Source: Amycolatopsis nalaikhensis
GTDB taxonomy: Bacteria > Actinomycetota > Actinomycetes > Mycobacteriales > Pseudonocardiaceae
Direction of reading: 5' to 3'
Assembly: GCF_030264295.1 (NCBI RefSeq)
Contig: NZ_CP127173.1
Location: 6,827,501-6,891,500, forward strand
Length of the DNA stretch: 64,000 nt
The translations under genes and the position numbers were made by a program. Positions 21,927 through 30,576 of the stretch are shown here, one piece after another. Within the stretch, counting starts at the first letter, position 1; the number at the start of each line of letters is the position of its first letter. The notes beneath the pieces are model-generated. The model did no database searches and was not told the origin of the DNA. It saw only the letters and a program-made list of their open reading frames with translations.

Positions 21927-23549
21927 TCAATGCCGGAAAGCCTCCGCCAGCCACCACGATCCACCGTCATCAGCGATCTTCGCGTCGATCACCAACGGCC
22001 CTCGGCGCGGGCCCGCCAGCCACTCCCGCACCGCGAACAGATCCTCCGCCGACCGCACCGTGACACCGTCGCAGCCGAACCCGCGGGCCAACGCCGCCAA
22101 GTCCGTGTCGGGGAACCGGACCGTCGTCATGTCCGCCTCGCCGAAGTGGTGGATCTCCGCTCCGTACGCCGCGTCGTTGTAAACCACCACCACCAGCGGC
22201 AACCCCAGCCGCACCGCTGTGTCCAACTCGGACACCGCCATGTGGAACCCGCCGTCGCCCGTTCCCAACACCGGCAGCCGGTCCGGGCGGGCCAGGGCCG
22301 CTCCGATCGCCGTTCCCAACCCCAGGCCGATGCTCTGGAACGCCTGCGTGAAACAAAATCCCTCTTCGTCGGGCACCGACAAGTACGCGCTCGGGTATCC
22401 CATGAAATTCCCCGAGTCGATCGACACGATCCGCGCCTCCGGCAACAACTCGTCCAGCAGCTTGCTGAGCGTCCGCGGGTCGATGCGCCCGTCGCGGGAC
22501 AGGTCCTCGTGCTCGACGTCGTTCCAGCGTCCGCTCGCGATCCGGGCCGCCACTTCGGAAGTGCGGTAACCCTCGCGCTCCTTCGTCGCCGCCAGCACGT
22601 CCGAAGCCGTGGCGGTGACGTCGCCGACCACGCCCAGGTCGATCGGGCGGTGGGCGCCCAGCGCCGCCTGGTCGACGTCCACCTGGACCAGCTTCGCGTG
22701 CGGGCTCAGCAGCTTTCCGTGGCGGGTCGTCCACATGTTCAGCGCGCACCCCCAGCCCACCACCAGGTCCGCTCCCACGATCAGCTCGGCCGCCACCGGG
22801 GAGGCGAACCCGCCCGATATCCCCAGCGCGAACGGGTCGTCGTGGAACAGGCCGTTCGCCACCGCCGATGTCGCCAGCAGCGCGCCACACCTCGATGCCA
22901 GCTCCCGCAACGGCTCCCGGCTCGCCCGGGCGCCGCGGCCCGCGATGAACACCGGGCGGTCGGCCTGTGCCAGCAACCGCGCCAGCTCGGTCACCGCCGT
23001 CGGGTCCGGGCGGACCGGGGCCGGTCCGGGGATCGGTGGGAGCCGGTCCGATGTGGCCGGTGCGGGCTGGGCCTGGACGTCCAGCGGCAGGTTCAGCACC
23101 ACCGTCCGGCGCTGCTGACGCGCCGTGCGGAACGCCCGGACCGTGTCCGCGACCGCGCTCTCCGCCGAGTGCACCCGCTCCGGGACCGCGCCGACCGCCG
23201 CGGCCAGGCCGTCCTGGTCGATGCGGAAGTTCGACAGCACCGACGCGCCCGCGGAGTCGGCCGTGAGCACCAGCATCGGCGTGCGGCTCTTGGCCGCCTC
23301 CGTGATCCCCGTGACCGCGTTCGTCAGCCCGCAACCCTGGTGCAGCGACAACACCGACACCTTGCCGCTGATCCGGGCGTACGCGTCGGCCATGCTCGCC
23401 GCGCCGCCCTCGTGGCGGGCCGCCACGAACCGGACGCCGCCCGCGCGCAGTGCGTTCGTGACCTCGAAGTTGCCGCTGCCCACCACACCGAACGCCGTGC
23501 CGACCCCGAGGCCGGCCAGCGTGCGGCCGACCAGTTCGGCGACGTTCAC
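21927..23549 (-). CDS. Thiamine-diphosphate-dependent enzyme (acetolactate synthase-like)
   Basis: A 540-residue enzyme with the three-domain POX/ALS fold: the Pyr domain with catalytic glutamate E47 in AARHEGGAA, a middle domain (about 190-320) with IAGRGARASREPL, and the PP domain with the TPP/Mg motif GDGGFHM at 431-437 and asparagine in YNDAAYG about 27 residues later. It may be a 2-oxoacid decarboxylase, carboligase or synthase; the usual ALS herbicide-site and FAD residues cannot be verified by eye. The GTG start at 23549 overlaps the upstream cyclase stop as GTGA, so both act together. Confidence 0.85.
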   Translation of the reverse strand: MNVAELVGRTLAGLGVGTAFGVVGSGNFEVTNALRAGGVRFVAARHEGGAASMADAYARISGKVSVLSLHQGCGLTNAVTGITEAAKSRTPMLVLTADSAGASVLSNFRIDQDGLAAAVGAVPERVHSAESAVADTVRAFRTARQQRRTVVLNLPLDVQAQPAPATSDRLPPIPGPAPVRPDPTAVTELARLLAQADRPVFIAGRGARASREPLRELASRCGALLATSAVANGLFHDDPFALGISGGFASPVAAELIVGADLVVGWGCALNMWTTRHGKLLSPHAKLVQVDVDQAALGAHRPIDLGVVGDVTATASDVLAATKEREGYRTSEVAARIASGRWNDVEHEDLSRDGRIDPRTLSKLLDELLPEARIVSIDSGNFMGYPSAYLSVPDEEGFCFTQAFQSIGLGLGTAIGAALARPDRLPVLGTGDGGFHMAVSELDTAVRLGLPLVVVVYNDAAYGAEIHHFGEADMTTVRFPDTDLAALARGFGCDGVTVRSAEDLFAVREWLAGPRRGPLVIDAKIADDGGSWWLAEAFRH

Positions 23550-24319
23550 CGCTCCACCAGGGCCAGCACGCGGGCCGGGCTGCCGGAGCCGCCGACGATC
23601 GGCAACGGCGAAACCAGCAGCAGCACGCCCGTCGGCGGCAACGTCGCCAGGTTCTGCAGCTGCGTCAGCCCGTGCTTGCCCGCGCCGAGCAGGAGCTCGT
23701 GGCAGGGGAACATCGGCTCGAGCCCCGGCGCCTGCCCGGCGTCGGTGCCGACCGTCTCGACGCCCAGCCCGGTGATCGGAGTTTCTTCGGCGAGCCACCG
23801 CGCGCACTCCGGCGAGACGCCCGGCGTGTGCGAGCCGGATTCGTCGGCGTTGAGGAACTCCTCCTGGTCCGCGCTGCGCGTGTCCCAGCCGGTGCGGTAG
23901 AGCAGCCAGCCGCCGTCGGGCAGCGGGCCGTGCTCGGCCGTCCACGCGCGGACGTCGTCGATCGACAGCAGGAAGTCCGGATCCGCCGCGGCCTTCGCGG
24001 AGAAGTCGAGCACGACCGCGGGCGCCACCAGCGTCTTCAGCGGCACCTGCGAGACGTCGTGACCGTCCTTTCCGGACACCCAGTGCACCGGGACGTCGAG
24101 GTGGGTGCCGGTGTGCTCGCCCGTGTGGATGTCGTTCCAGTACCAGCGGGGGCCGCGCTCGTCGTAGCGGCTGATCTCCTCCAGCCGGAACGGGATGGTG
24201 TTGGCGAACGGTTCCGGCAGCCGCAGGATCGGCGTGCTCGAGCTCAGGGGAGCGGTGAGGTCGACGATCTCGATCGCCCCGCCCGCGATCGCCTTGCCCA
24301 ACCCGTCCAACAACGACAT
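23546..24319 (-). CDS. Cyclase-family metal-dependent hydrolase (kynurenine formamidase-like)
   Basis: A 257-residue protein with the hallmark metal motif HTGTHLDVPVHW (H69, H73, D75, H79). Members include kynurenine formamidase, isatin hydrolase and polyketide cyclases; all bind Zn or Mn and act on amide, lactam or ester bonds. It is the first gene of a two-gene operon with the TPP enzyme. The pair suggests hydrolysis of a cyclic or formylated substrate followed by 2-oxoacid decarboxylation, which is inference. The start is ATG 24319. Confidence 0.82.
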   Translation of the reverse strand: MSLLDGLGKAIAGGAIEIVDLTAPLSSSTPILRLPEPFANTIPFRLEEISRYDERGPRWYWNDIHTGEHTGTHLDVPVHWVSGKDGHDVSQVPLKTLVAPAVVLDFSAKAAADPDFLLSIDDVRAWTAEHGPLPDGGWLLYRTGWDTRSADQEEFLNADESGSHTPGVSPECARWLAEETPITGLGVETVGTDAGQAPGLEPMFPCHELLLGAGKHGLTQLQNLATLPPTGVLLLVSPLPIVGGSGSPARVLALVER

Positions 24320-24380
24320 GCCTGCCTCCCGGTGCCGGTGTGCGTCTCGACCCGAGAACCCTATGCCCGGCGGCCGCTCC

Positions 24381-24426
24381 TTGACAGGGGCGCGTTCCCG
24401 GGTGTTGTCTTAATGTCGTAAGACAA
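24381..24426 (+). promoter_or_regulatory. Promoter with GntR (YtrA-type) operator
   Basis: TTGTCTTA (24405-24412), 6-nt spacer, TAAGACAA (24419-24426) is a perfect 8-bp inverted repeat 15 bp upstream of the regulator start. TTGACA at 24381-24386 is a -35; a -10 at 18 bp spacing would fall inside the operator. Confidence 0.72.
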
Positions 24427-24441
24427 TAGGAAGGTGGGCGG

Positions 24442-24837
24442 GTGATCGAGTTCGTCCTGGACGGCCGCTCCAGGGTCGCCACGTACATGCAGCTCGTCGT
24501 GCAGGTGAAGCAGGCGCTGCGGGTCGGCCTGCTGCGCCCCGGCGACCAGCTGCCGAAGGTGCGCGACGTGGCCCAGGCACTGGCGATCAACCCGAACACC
24601 GTGCTCAAGGCCTACCGCGAGCTGGTGCTGGAAGGGCTCGCCGAAGGCAAGCCGGGGGTGGGCACGTTCGTCACCGGCAGCCTGGCCGGGCCCTCGCTGG
24701 GCAACCAGGCGGCGCTGCGCGACGAACTGGTCGCCTGGCTGGAGCGCGCCGAAGCCGCGGGGATGTCCACCGAGGACATCGCCGCCTTGTTCGAGACCAC
24801 GTTGCGCGGTGCCGCGGTGCCGCACGACCTGTCGTAG
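24442..24837 (+). CDS. GntR-family regulator, YtrA subfamily
   Basis: A 131-residue regulator: winged HTH (about 10-75) with LPKVRDVAQALAINPNTVLK as the recognition region and a short C-terminal dimerisation helix, the size of YtrA rather than FadR/HutC types. YtrA proteins repress their own operon encoding ABC transporters. The start GTG 24442 has AGGAAGG upstream and a palindromic operator at 24405-24426. The ABC ATPase gene follows 13 bp downstream. Confidence 0.9.
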   Translation: MIEFVLDGRSRVATYMQLVVQVKQALRVGLLRPGDQLPKVRDVAQALAINPNTVLKAYRELVLEGLAEGKPGVGTFVTGSLAGPSLGNQAALRDELVAWLERAEAAGMSTEDIAALFETTLRGAAVPHDLS

Positions 24838-24850
24838 GGGAGTTCCGGAG

Positions 24851-25735
24851 ATGGAACCGGCGGTGGAAACCCGGGCGCTGGGCAAGCGCTACGGACGGAC
24901 ATGGGCCTTGCGGGACTGCGCATTGGAGGTGCCCGCCGGGCGGATCGCCGCGCTGGTGGGCCCGAACGGGGCAGGCAAGACGACGTTGCTGCACCTGGCC
25001 GTCGGGCTGCTGAAGCCCGACGAGGGGGAGGTGCGCGTGTTCGGCCGCGAACCGCGGTCCGTGCTGCCCGACATCGGGTTCGTCGCGCAGGATACGCCGC
25101 TGTACCGGGACTTCACGGCGGCGGAGCTGATCACCATGGGCGGCAAGCTGAACCGCCGCCGGTGGGACGCCGCGCTGGCCCGCGAACGGCTCGCCATGCT
25201 CGGCATCCCGCCGGACAAGCCGGTGGGCAAGCTCTCCGGCGGCCAGCGGGCGCAGGTCGCGCTGGCGCTGGCCTTGGCCAAGCGCCCGCGGCTGCTGCTG
25301 CTCGACGAGCCCATCGCGAGCCTGGACCCGTTGGCGCGCCGCGAGTTCATGCAGACGCTCATGGGTGCGGTGGCCGAGAGCGAGACCACCGTGGTGCTGT
25401 CCTCGCACCTGCTCGCCGACCTCGAACGCAGCTGCGACTCGCTGATCGTCCTGCAGCAGTCCCGCGTCCAGCTGGCCGGCGCGGTCGACGAACTCCTCGA
25501 AAGCCACCGGACGCTCACCGGCCCGCGCGCGGGGAGCGAGGCCATCGCCGGGGTCGCGAAGGTGGTCCGCGCGAGCCACACCGAACGCCAGTCGACGCTG
25601 CTGGTCCGCCGCGGCGACGGCCCCATCGATCCACTGTGGACGGAGCACGAGGTGACCTTGGAAGACGTGGTGCTGGCCTACCTCGCCGACGCGGACACGC
25701 GCGTCGGCGCGGCCGCGTGGGGGGTGCCGGCATGA
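24851..25735 (+). CDS. ABC transporter ATP-binding protein
   Basis: A 294-residue ABC ATPase: Walker A GPNGAGKTT (37-45), signature LSGGQ (128-132), Walker B LLLLDEP (148-154), H-loop in SSHLLADLE. The C-terminal 70 residues are a DrrA/YtrB-like extension. ATG 24851 was chosen since GGAG lies upstream. The stop overlaps the permease start (ATGA). With the permease it forms an exporter, probably for a cell-envelope-active or antibiotic-type compound, controlled by the YtrA-type regulator. Confidence 0.9.
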   Translation: MEPAVETRALGKRYGRTWALRDCALEVPAGRIAALVGPNGAGKTTLLHLAVGLLKPDEGEVRVFGREPRSVLPDIGFVAQDTPLYRDFTAAELITMGGKLNRRRWDAALARERLAMLGIPPDKPVGKLSGGQRAQVALALALAKRPRLLLLDEPIASLDPLARREFMQTLMGAVAESETTVVLSSHLLADLERSCDSLIVLQQSRVQLAGAVDELLESHRTLTGPRAGSEAIAGVAKVVRASHTERQSTLLVRRGDGPIDPLWTEHEVTLEDVVLAYLADADTRVGAAAWGVPA

Positions 25736-26706
25736 TCTGGCTGACCTGGCGCCAGCACCGCAAGCAGGCGCTGTTCACGCTCGTCGCCCTCGGGGTCCTC
25801 GCCGCGATCATGGTGCCCACGGGCCTGGCGATGCACACGAAGTACGACAGCCTCGGCCTCGCCGCGTGCCGGGGCGCGCTCGGCACCGCGTCGCTGATCA
25901 CGCAGACCGAGGCGGCCGCGAACTGCGAAAGCCTCTCCCACCAGTTCCAGCAGCAGTTCACCGGCATGGTGTTCGTCGCCGTCCTGTTCGTCATCCTCCC
26001 GGTGCTGGTCGGGGTGTTCTTCGGCGCGCCGCTGGTGGCCCGCGAGGTCGAGCAGGGCACCCACCGCCTGGTGTGGACCCAAGGCGTGAGCCGCCTGCAC
26101 TGGGCGCTGGTGAAGTTCGGCCTGGTCGGCGCGATCACCGCGGTGCTGGCGGTCGGGTACGCGCTGGGGGTGTCGTGGTGGTTCCGGCCGCTGGTCTCCG
26201 CGAGCACCGGACGGCTGACCTACTTCTCGTTCGACGTCCAGGGCATCGTGCCGGTGGTGTACACGCTGTTCGCGCTCGCGCTGGGTGTCTTCGCGGGGAC
26301 CTACGGGCGCAAGGTGCTGCCCGCCATGGGGATCGCGCTGGTCGGGTTCGCGGCCGTCCGCGTCGCCGTCGAGGTGCTGGCCCGGCCGCGGTACCTGCCG
26401 TCGCGGACGCTGACGTTCGCCCCGACGGGCAAGCAGACCCCGAACCCGGCCTCGGGTGACTGGGTGATGTCGGAGGGCGTCCGCAACGCGGCCGGCGAAA
26501 TGGTGCTGCCGGACGCCCGGATCGGCCCCTGCCCGCCGGGTGGCTGCGGGAACACCGGTGGCGCGGGGCCCGGGGCGTACAACTGGATGGAATACCAGCC
26601 GGGGGACCGGTTCTGGACGTTCCAGTTCATCGAGACGGGGATCTTCGCGCTGCTGACGGCCGCCCTGCTGTACTTCGCGATCCGGCGGCTGCGCACCATC
26701 GCCTGA
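25732..26706 (+). CDS. ABC transporter permease
   Basis: A 324-residue membrane protein with a short cytoplasmic start, a first helix LVALGVLAAIMVPTG, a large external loop, a helix group at about 80-210, another extracytoplasmic segment rich in Pro/Gly, and a final helix IETGIFALLTAALLYFAI. The sequence VAREVEQGTHRLVWTQGVSR is typical of ABC-2-type permeases (EQGT...W..SR). It overlaps the ATPase gene by 4 bp and would pair with it as a homodimeric exporter. Confidence 0.87.
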   Translation: MIWLTWRQHRKQALFTLVALGVLAAIMVPTGLAMHTKYDSLGLAACRGALGTASLITQTEAAANCESLSHQFQQQFTGMVFVAVLFVILPVLVGVFFGAPLVAREVEQGTHRLVWTQGVSRLHWALVKFGLVGAITAVLAVGYALGVSWWFRPLVSASTGRLTYFSFDVQGIVPVVYTLFALALGVFAGTYGRKVLPAMGIALVGFAAVRVAVEVLARPRYLPSRTLTFAPTGKQTPNPASGDWVMSEGVRNAAGEMVLPDARIGPCPPGGCGNTGGAGPGAYNWMEYQPGDRFWTFQFIETGIFALLTAALLYFAIRRLRTIA

Positions 26707-26716
26707 CCCGCCGCGG

Positions 26717-26741
26717 CGTCGGCTACGGCTTGTAGCCGACG
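26717..26741. terminator. Bidirectional hairpin terminator
   Basis: CGTCGGCTAC (26717-26726) and GTAGCCGACG (26732-26741) form a perfect 10-bp stem with a 5-nt loop between the convergent permease and methyltransferase genes; the last methyltransferase codons lie within it. Confidence 0.75.
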
Positions 26742-27577
26742 ATCCCCGCGACGCACTTGGCCGAGTTCGACAGCGGGGTGAGCCGGGGCCCGTCCGGCCA
26801 CCACTCGTCGCAGACCGCGAGGCCGGGGGCGGACGTCGCGTTGGGCTGGATGAGTTCCAGGCCGGCCATCATCGCCTCGATCTCGGCGCGGGTGCGGAAC
26901 CGGCCGGCGCCGAGCGGGCCCTGGACCAGGATCTGCTCGATGCGCTTGGCGATCTCGGTCAGCTCCGGCACCTCGGGGTCGAAGAAGTGCGACAGCACCA
27001 CGTACGAGCCCGACGGCAGCGCGTCGATGTACTCGCGCATGATGTCGACGACGCCGTCGCCCTCGAAGTGGTGCATCGTGCCGACCTGCAGCAGGGCGAC
27101 CGGTTCGGCGAAGTCGATGTGGCGCAGCACCTCCGGGTGGCCCAGGACGTCCTGCGGCTTGAAGATGTCCGCCTCGACCATGTGCGTGAAGTCGTTCTCG
27201 GCGAGCAGGGCGCGCCCGTGCGCGAGGACCACCGGGTCGTTGTCGATGTAGACGACGTTGGTGTCCTTGTCGATGCGCTGGACGATCTGGTGCGTGTTCT
27301 CCGCGGTCGGCAGGCCGGAGCCGCAGTCGACGAACTGGCGGATCTTGGTCTGGTTCGCCAGCATCCGCAGCGCGCGGTTGTGGAACCCGCGGTTGCCGAG
27401 CGCGATGTGCACGGCCTCGGGGACGGCCGAGCGGATCTTCTCCATCACCACGCGGTCGACTTCGTAGAAGTTGTTGCCGCCGAGGAACCCGTCGTAGATC
27501 CGCGCGATGCTCGGCCGGGTGGGGTCGACGCCCACCGGCGTCTGGCTCGGCGACGGCGTGGACGGGGCGTCGGACAT
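26723..27577 (-). CDS. SAM-dependent methyltransferase (SAV2177/DUF574 family)
   Basis: A 284-residue protein of the actinobacterial Methyltransf_19 family. Visible features: PSIARIYDGFLGGNNFYEVD near 22-41, the SAM-binding FVDCGSGLPTAENTH (about 83-97), the acidic VVYIDNDPVVLAHG (about 107-120) and the final KCVAGIVGYKP. Members are multi-copy in actinomycetes; no substrate is known for most. The ATG at 27577 follows GAGGT. It is monocistronic, convergent with the ABC operon. Confidence 0.9.
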   Translation of the reverse strand: MSDAPSTPSPSQTPVGVDPTRPSIARIYDGFLGGNNFYEVDRVVMEKIRSAVPEAVHIALGNRGFHNRALRMLANQTKIRQFVDCGSGLPTAENTHQIVQRIDKDTNVVYIDNDPVVLAHGRALLAENDFTHMVEADIFKPQDVLGHPEVLRHIDFAEPVALLQVGTMHHFEGDGVVDIMREYIDALPSGSYVVLSHFFDPEVPELTEIAKRIEQILVQGPLGAGRFRTRAEIEAMMAGLELIQPNATSAPGLAVCDEWWPDGPRLTPLSNSAKCVAGIVGYKP

Positions 27578-27654
27578 GGCGACCTCGCAGGACTTCGGCG
27601 GGTGGCGTGGGGCCACCCAGCGTAGTAGGTCGCGTCCGGCGGGTAAACGCGAGG

Positions 27655-27837
27655 TCAGCCGCTCGGCCGAAGCCGCTGGTCGGGGATGTCGGCGGCGCGT
27701 TCGCGGCGCAGCCGCGCGAGGTGCTGCTCGATCCGGCGGTCGAGGTCGCGCGCGGCCTCGGACAGTTCCGTCAGGTCGCGACGGGACGCCGGGTGCCCGA
27801 CGGCCCCCGTGTCCACTTCGTCCCCTGCCCTGTCCAC
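27655..27837 (-). CDS. Small hypothetical protein (60 aa)
   Basis: A 60-residue hydrophilic protein with a charged helical middle (ELSEAARDLDRRIEQHLARL) likely to form a coiled coil. GTG 27837 is preceded by a perfect AGGAGGT (27845-27851) with a 7-nt gap, the best evidence that it is translated. Codon third positions are GC-rich as in real neighbours. It lies 77 bp upstream of the methyltransferase start, in the same orientation, and may be co-transcribed with it. Function unknown. Confidence 0.6.
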   Translation of the reverse strand: MDRAGDEVDTGAVGHPASRRDLTELSEAARDLDRRIEQHLARLRRERAADIPDQRLRPSG

Positions 27838-28037
27838 TACCGGCACCTCCTGGATCGGATCGGCCCTGACCCCCGTTCAAGGCGTTACTGCCCCAACGGA
27901 CGCGAGCCAAAACACCGCGGGTGGTGATGTCGGGCACTCGTGCCGCCGTCCGGTGGACCGGCCGGTGAATCCCTGGTGCCAATTTTGACCAGGTGGTAGA
28001 AATTGAGGACCTGACACCGCGACCTCAGGAGCTGGGG

Positions 28038-28772
28038 ATGAGCGAGCTTTCCGTGCAGCTTTACTCGGTCCGCGACGCCTTCGCGGCCGATCCCGACGGC
28101 ACCCTGCGGCGGCTCGCCGCGATCGGATTCGCGCACGTCGAGCCGTACGGCGTCGTCGAAAACGCCGAAGCACTGCGGGCCGGGCTGCCCGCGCACGGCC
28201 TGACCGCGCCCACCGCGCACGCCCGCCTGCTCGGCGCCGACCAGCACGCCGTGTTCGCCACGGTCGCCGAGCTGGGCATCGGCCTGGTGATCGACCCCAT
28301 GGTCGGCCCCGAGCGGTGGCAGGACGCGGCCGACGTCGCGGCCACCGCGGATGCCCTCAACGCCGCCGCCAAGCTGGCCGCCGAGCACGGCGTTCGCGTC
28401 GGCTACCACAACCACTGGTGGGAGCTCGAGTCCCGGATCGACGGCCGCAGCGCGTTCGAGGTGCTCGCCGGACAGCTCGACCCGGCCGTCGCCTTGGAGG
28501 TCGACACCTACTGGGCCACCGCGGGCGGCGAGGACGCCCCCGCCCTGCTGCGCCGGCTAAGCGAGCGCGTCCGGGCCATCCACGTCAAGGACGGCGGGCT
28601 CGCGACCGACGCCACCGGCCAGGTCCCCGCCGGGCAGGGCAGCGTCCCGATCGCCGAGGTACTCGAGGCCGCGCCGGATGCGCTGCGCGTGGTCGAGTTC
28701 GACGCCTTCGACGGCGACCTCTTCGCGGCCATCGCCGCCAGCCACGCCTTCCTCGCCGGCGCGCACCGGTGA
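28038..28772 (+). CDS. Sugar phosphate isomerase/epimerase (xylose isomerase-like TIM barrel)
   Basis: A 244-residue AP endonuclease 2-fold protein (IolE/hydroxypyruvate isomerase-like). Metal-binding candidates: the E in VEPYG (about 36), H in YHNHWWELE (about 123-131), D/E in ALEVDTYWA and H in AIHVKDG. The start ATG 28038 follows AGGAGCTGGGG. Its stop overlaps the start of the Gfo/Idh/MocA dehydrogenase (GTGA), a frequent pair in inositol-like or 3-ketosugar catabolism. Substrate not identifiable. Confidence 0.85.
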   Translation: MSELSVQLYSVRDAFAADPDGTLRRLAAIGFAHVEPYGVVENAEALRAGLPAHGLTAPTAHARLLGADQHAVFATVAELGIGLVIDPMVGPERWQDAADVAATADALNAAAKLAAEHGVRVGYHNHWWELESRIDGRSAFEVLAGQLDPAVALEVDTYWATAGGEDAPALLRRLSERVRAIHVKDGGLATDATGQVPAGQGSVPIAEVLEAAPDALRVVEFDAFDGDLFAAIAASHAFLAGAHR

Positions 28773-29869
28773 CCGGCGGGCCGGTCGGCGTCGGGATCAT
28801 CGGCGCCGGCGTCATCAGCGGGACATACCTCGAGAACCTGACGAGCTTCCCGGACGTCCGGGTGCTGTGGGTGGCCGATCTCGACACCGAGCGCGCCGCG
28901 GCTCGCGCGGCCGAGTACGGGGTGCCGCGCTCGGGCACGGTGCCGGAGCTGCTCGCGGACCCCGAGGTCGAGATCGTCGTCAACCTGACCATCCCGGCTT
29001 CCCACGTCGACGTCGGGCTCGCCGCCGTCGAGGCGGGCAAGCACGTCTGGGCGGAGAAGCCGCTCGCGCTGGACCGCCAGACCGGCCGCAAGCTGCTGGA
29101 CCGCGCGCGGGAGAAGGGCCTGCGCGTCGCGAGCGCGCCCGACACGGTGCTCGGCGCCGCGCTGCAGACCGCGCGCCGGGCGGTGGACGCGGGCCGGATC
29201 GGCCGTCCGCTGACCGCGTTGGCCTTGTTCCAGGTGCCGGGGCCGGAGGTGTGGCACCCGGCGCCGGAGTTCTACTACCAGCCCGGCGGCGGGCCACTGC
29301 TGGACATGGGCCCGTACTACCTGACGGCGCTGGTGCACCTGCTCGGCCCGGTCCGGCGCGTCACCGGGGCCGGCGGGCGGGCGCGCGAGACCCGGGTCGT
29401 CGGGTCCGGGCCGCGGGCCGGGACGGAGTTCCCCGTGGCCGTGACGACCACGGTCGCCGCGCTCGTCGAGTTCGAGCGCGCGGCCGCCCAGCTTGTCCTG
29501 AGCTTCGACTCGGCGCTCAAGCGCACCGGCCTGGTCGAGCTGACCGGCACGCTCGGCACCGCCGTCCTGCCGGACCCGAACCGGTTCGACGAGCCGACCC
29601 GGCTGCACCTGCTCGGCCACGACGAGCCGGACGAGCTGGCGGCGGACGGGCACGCGGCCTCGCGCGGCACCGGGACGCTCGAACTGGCGCGGGCGATCCG
29701 CGCCGGGGTGCCGGAACGCGCGTCGGGCGAGCTGGCCTACCACGTGCTGGACGCGATGCTGGCCATCGGCGAATCCCTGACCCGCGGGCAGACCGTCGAG
29801 GTCGCGAGCACCGTCGACGTCCCGCCGCCGCTGCAGCCGGGCTGGGACCCGTACGCGAAGACCCTCTAG
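28769..29869 (+). CDS. Gfo/Idh/MocA-family oxidoreductase
   Basis: A 366-residue NAD(P)-dependent sugar/polyol dehydrogenase with N-terminal Rossmann motif GVGIIGAGVISGTYL (about 6-20) and the catalytic EKP motif in VWAEKPLALD (about 92-101); the downstream domain includes GGGPLLDMGPYYLTALVHLL, where the D and Y are typical. GTG 28769 overlaps the upstream isomerase stop, so the two are coupled. It probably oxidises the 3- or 2-position of a sugar whose product is handled by the partner isomerase. Stop codons of this gene and the convergent TetR gene overlap (CTAG). Confidence 0.88.
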   Translation: MTGGPVGVGIIGAGVISGTYLENLTSFPDVRVLWVADLDTERAAARAAEYGVPRSGTVPELLADPEVEIVVNLTIPASHVDVGLAAVEAGKHVWAEKPLALDRQTGRKLLDRAREKGLRVASAPDTVLGAALQTARRAVDAGRIGRPLTALALFQVPGPEVWHPAPEFYYQPGGGPLLDMGPYYLTALVHLLGPVRRVTGAGGRARETRVVGSGPRAGTEFPVAVTTTVAALVEFERAAAQLVLSFDSALKRTGLVELTGTLGTAVLPDPNRFDEPTRLHLLGHDEPDELAADGHAASRGTGTLELARAIRAGVPERASGELAYHVLDAMLAIGESLTRGQTVEVASTVDVPPPLQPGWDPYAKTL

Positions 29870-30453
29870 AGCGGGACGGTGAGCAGGTTCTGCAGGTAGA
29901 AGCGCAGCGAGCCGACCAGGTCGACGTCGCCGGGCACGGTCAGCCACTGGACCTGCAGGCCGTCCATCAGCGCGATGAACGTCAGCGCCGCCATCCCGGG
30001 GTCGACGCCGTCGCGCAGTTCGCCGCGGGCCGCGAGGGCCTCGAACGACTCGTGCACGCCGTCGCGGGCGGCCCGGTAGTGGCGCTCGAAGTACTCGTGC
30101 GCCGGGTGGTCCGCGGCCACCGCCTCGGCGGCGAGCCGGGAGTAGAGGTCGACGATCCCGGGGTGGCGGACGTTGTGCTCGGCGAGCGCGACGAAGTGGC
30201 GCAGCACGTCGAGCCCGGGCGGGACGGTCAGCCGTTCCCGCTCGGAGTCCTCGGCGTCGCGCCGTTCGAGCACGGCGGCGAGCAGGGCTTCCTTGGTGGG
30301 GAAGTAGTAGAGGAGGCCGGCGTGGGAGATGCCGACGCGCTTGGCGATCTCCCGCAGCGACGATCCGTGGTAGCCGAGCTCGCCGTAGGCCGCGGCGGCC
30401 GCCGTGATGATGTCCTCGCGGCGGATCCGGCCCTTCAGGTAGCCCCCGGTCAC
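29866..30453 (-). CDS. TetR/AcrR-family transcriptional regulator
   Basis: A 195-residue regulator with the N-terminal HTH RREDIITAAAAAYGELGYHG and LREIAKRVGISHAGLLYYFP (about 33-52), and a C-terminal ligand domain of TetR_C_6 type. The start is GTG 30453. It is convergent with the isomerase/dehydrogenase operon and divergent from the DeoR gene; the shared 123-bp region carries an inverted repeat (30507-30550). Its target may be the sugar operon or itself. Confidence 0.87.
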   Translation of the reverse strand: MTGGYLKGRIRREDIITAAAAAYGELGYHGSSLREIAKRVGISHAGLLYYFPTKEALLAAVLERRDAEDSERERLTVPPGLDVLRHFVALAEHNVRHPGIVDLYSRLAAEAVAADHPAHEYFERHYRAARDGVHESFEALAARGELRDGVDPGMAALTFIALMDGLQVQWLTVPGDVDLVGSLRFYLQNLLTVPL

Positions 30454-30506
30454 GGGGTCGCGGTGGTCTCGGCGGCGTGCACGGCCCCATCATGCCCCAG
30501 CCGGAT

Positions 30507-30550
30507 TTCGCACAACCGACGTGAGCGGACGAACAAATCGATTGTGCGAA
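30507..30550. promoter_or_regulatory. Inverted repeat in the TetR/DeoR divergent promoter
   Basis: TTCGCACAA (30507-30515) and TTGTGCGAA (30542-30550) are a perfect 9-bp inverted repeat 26 bp apart. TTGTGC (30542-30547) could be the -35 of the DeoR promoter, with a weak -10 (GAGCAT, 30565-30570) 6 nt before the GTG start. Confidence 0.6.
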
Positions 30551-30576
30551 CGCCCGCGCCTTGCGAGCATCACGGC

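Noticed and set aside
21463..21957. Minus-strand ORF of 164 codons in the repeat region
   Set aside because: Ala/Arg/Gly low-complexity with 13-residue periodicity caused by the DNA repeat; no ribosome site or domain.
27980..28005. CAATTT...AAATTG repeat upstream of the isomerase gene as operator
   Set aside because: Arms are 6 bp, unevenly placed around the possible centre and not aligned with a clear promoter.
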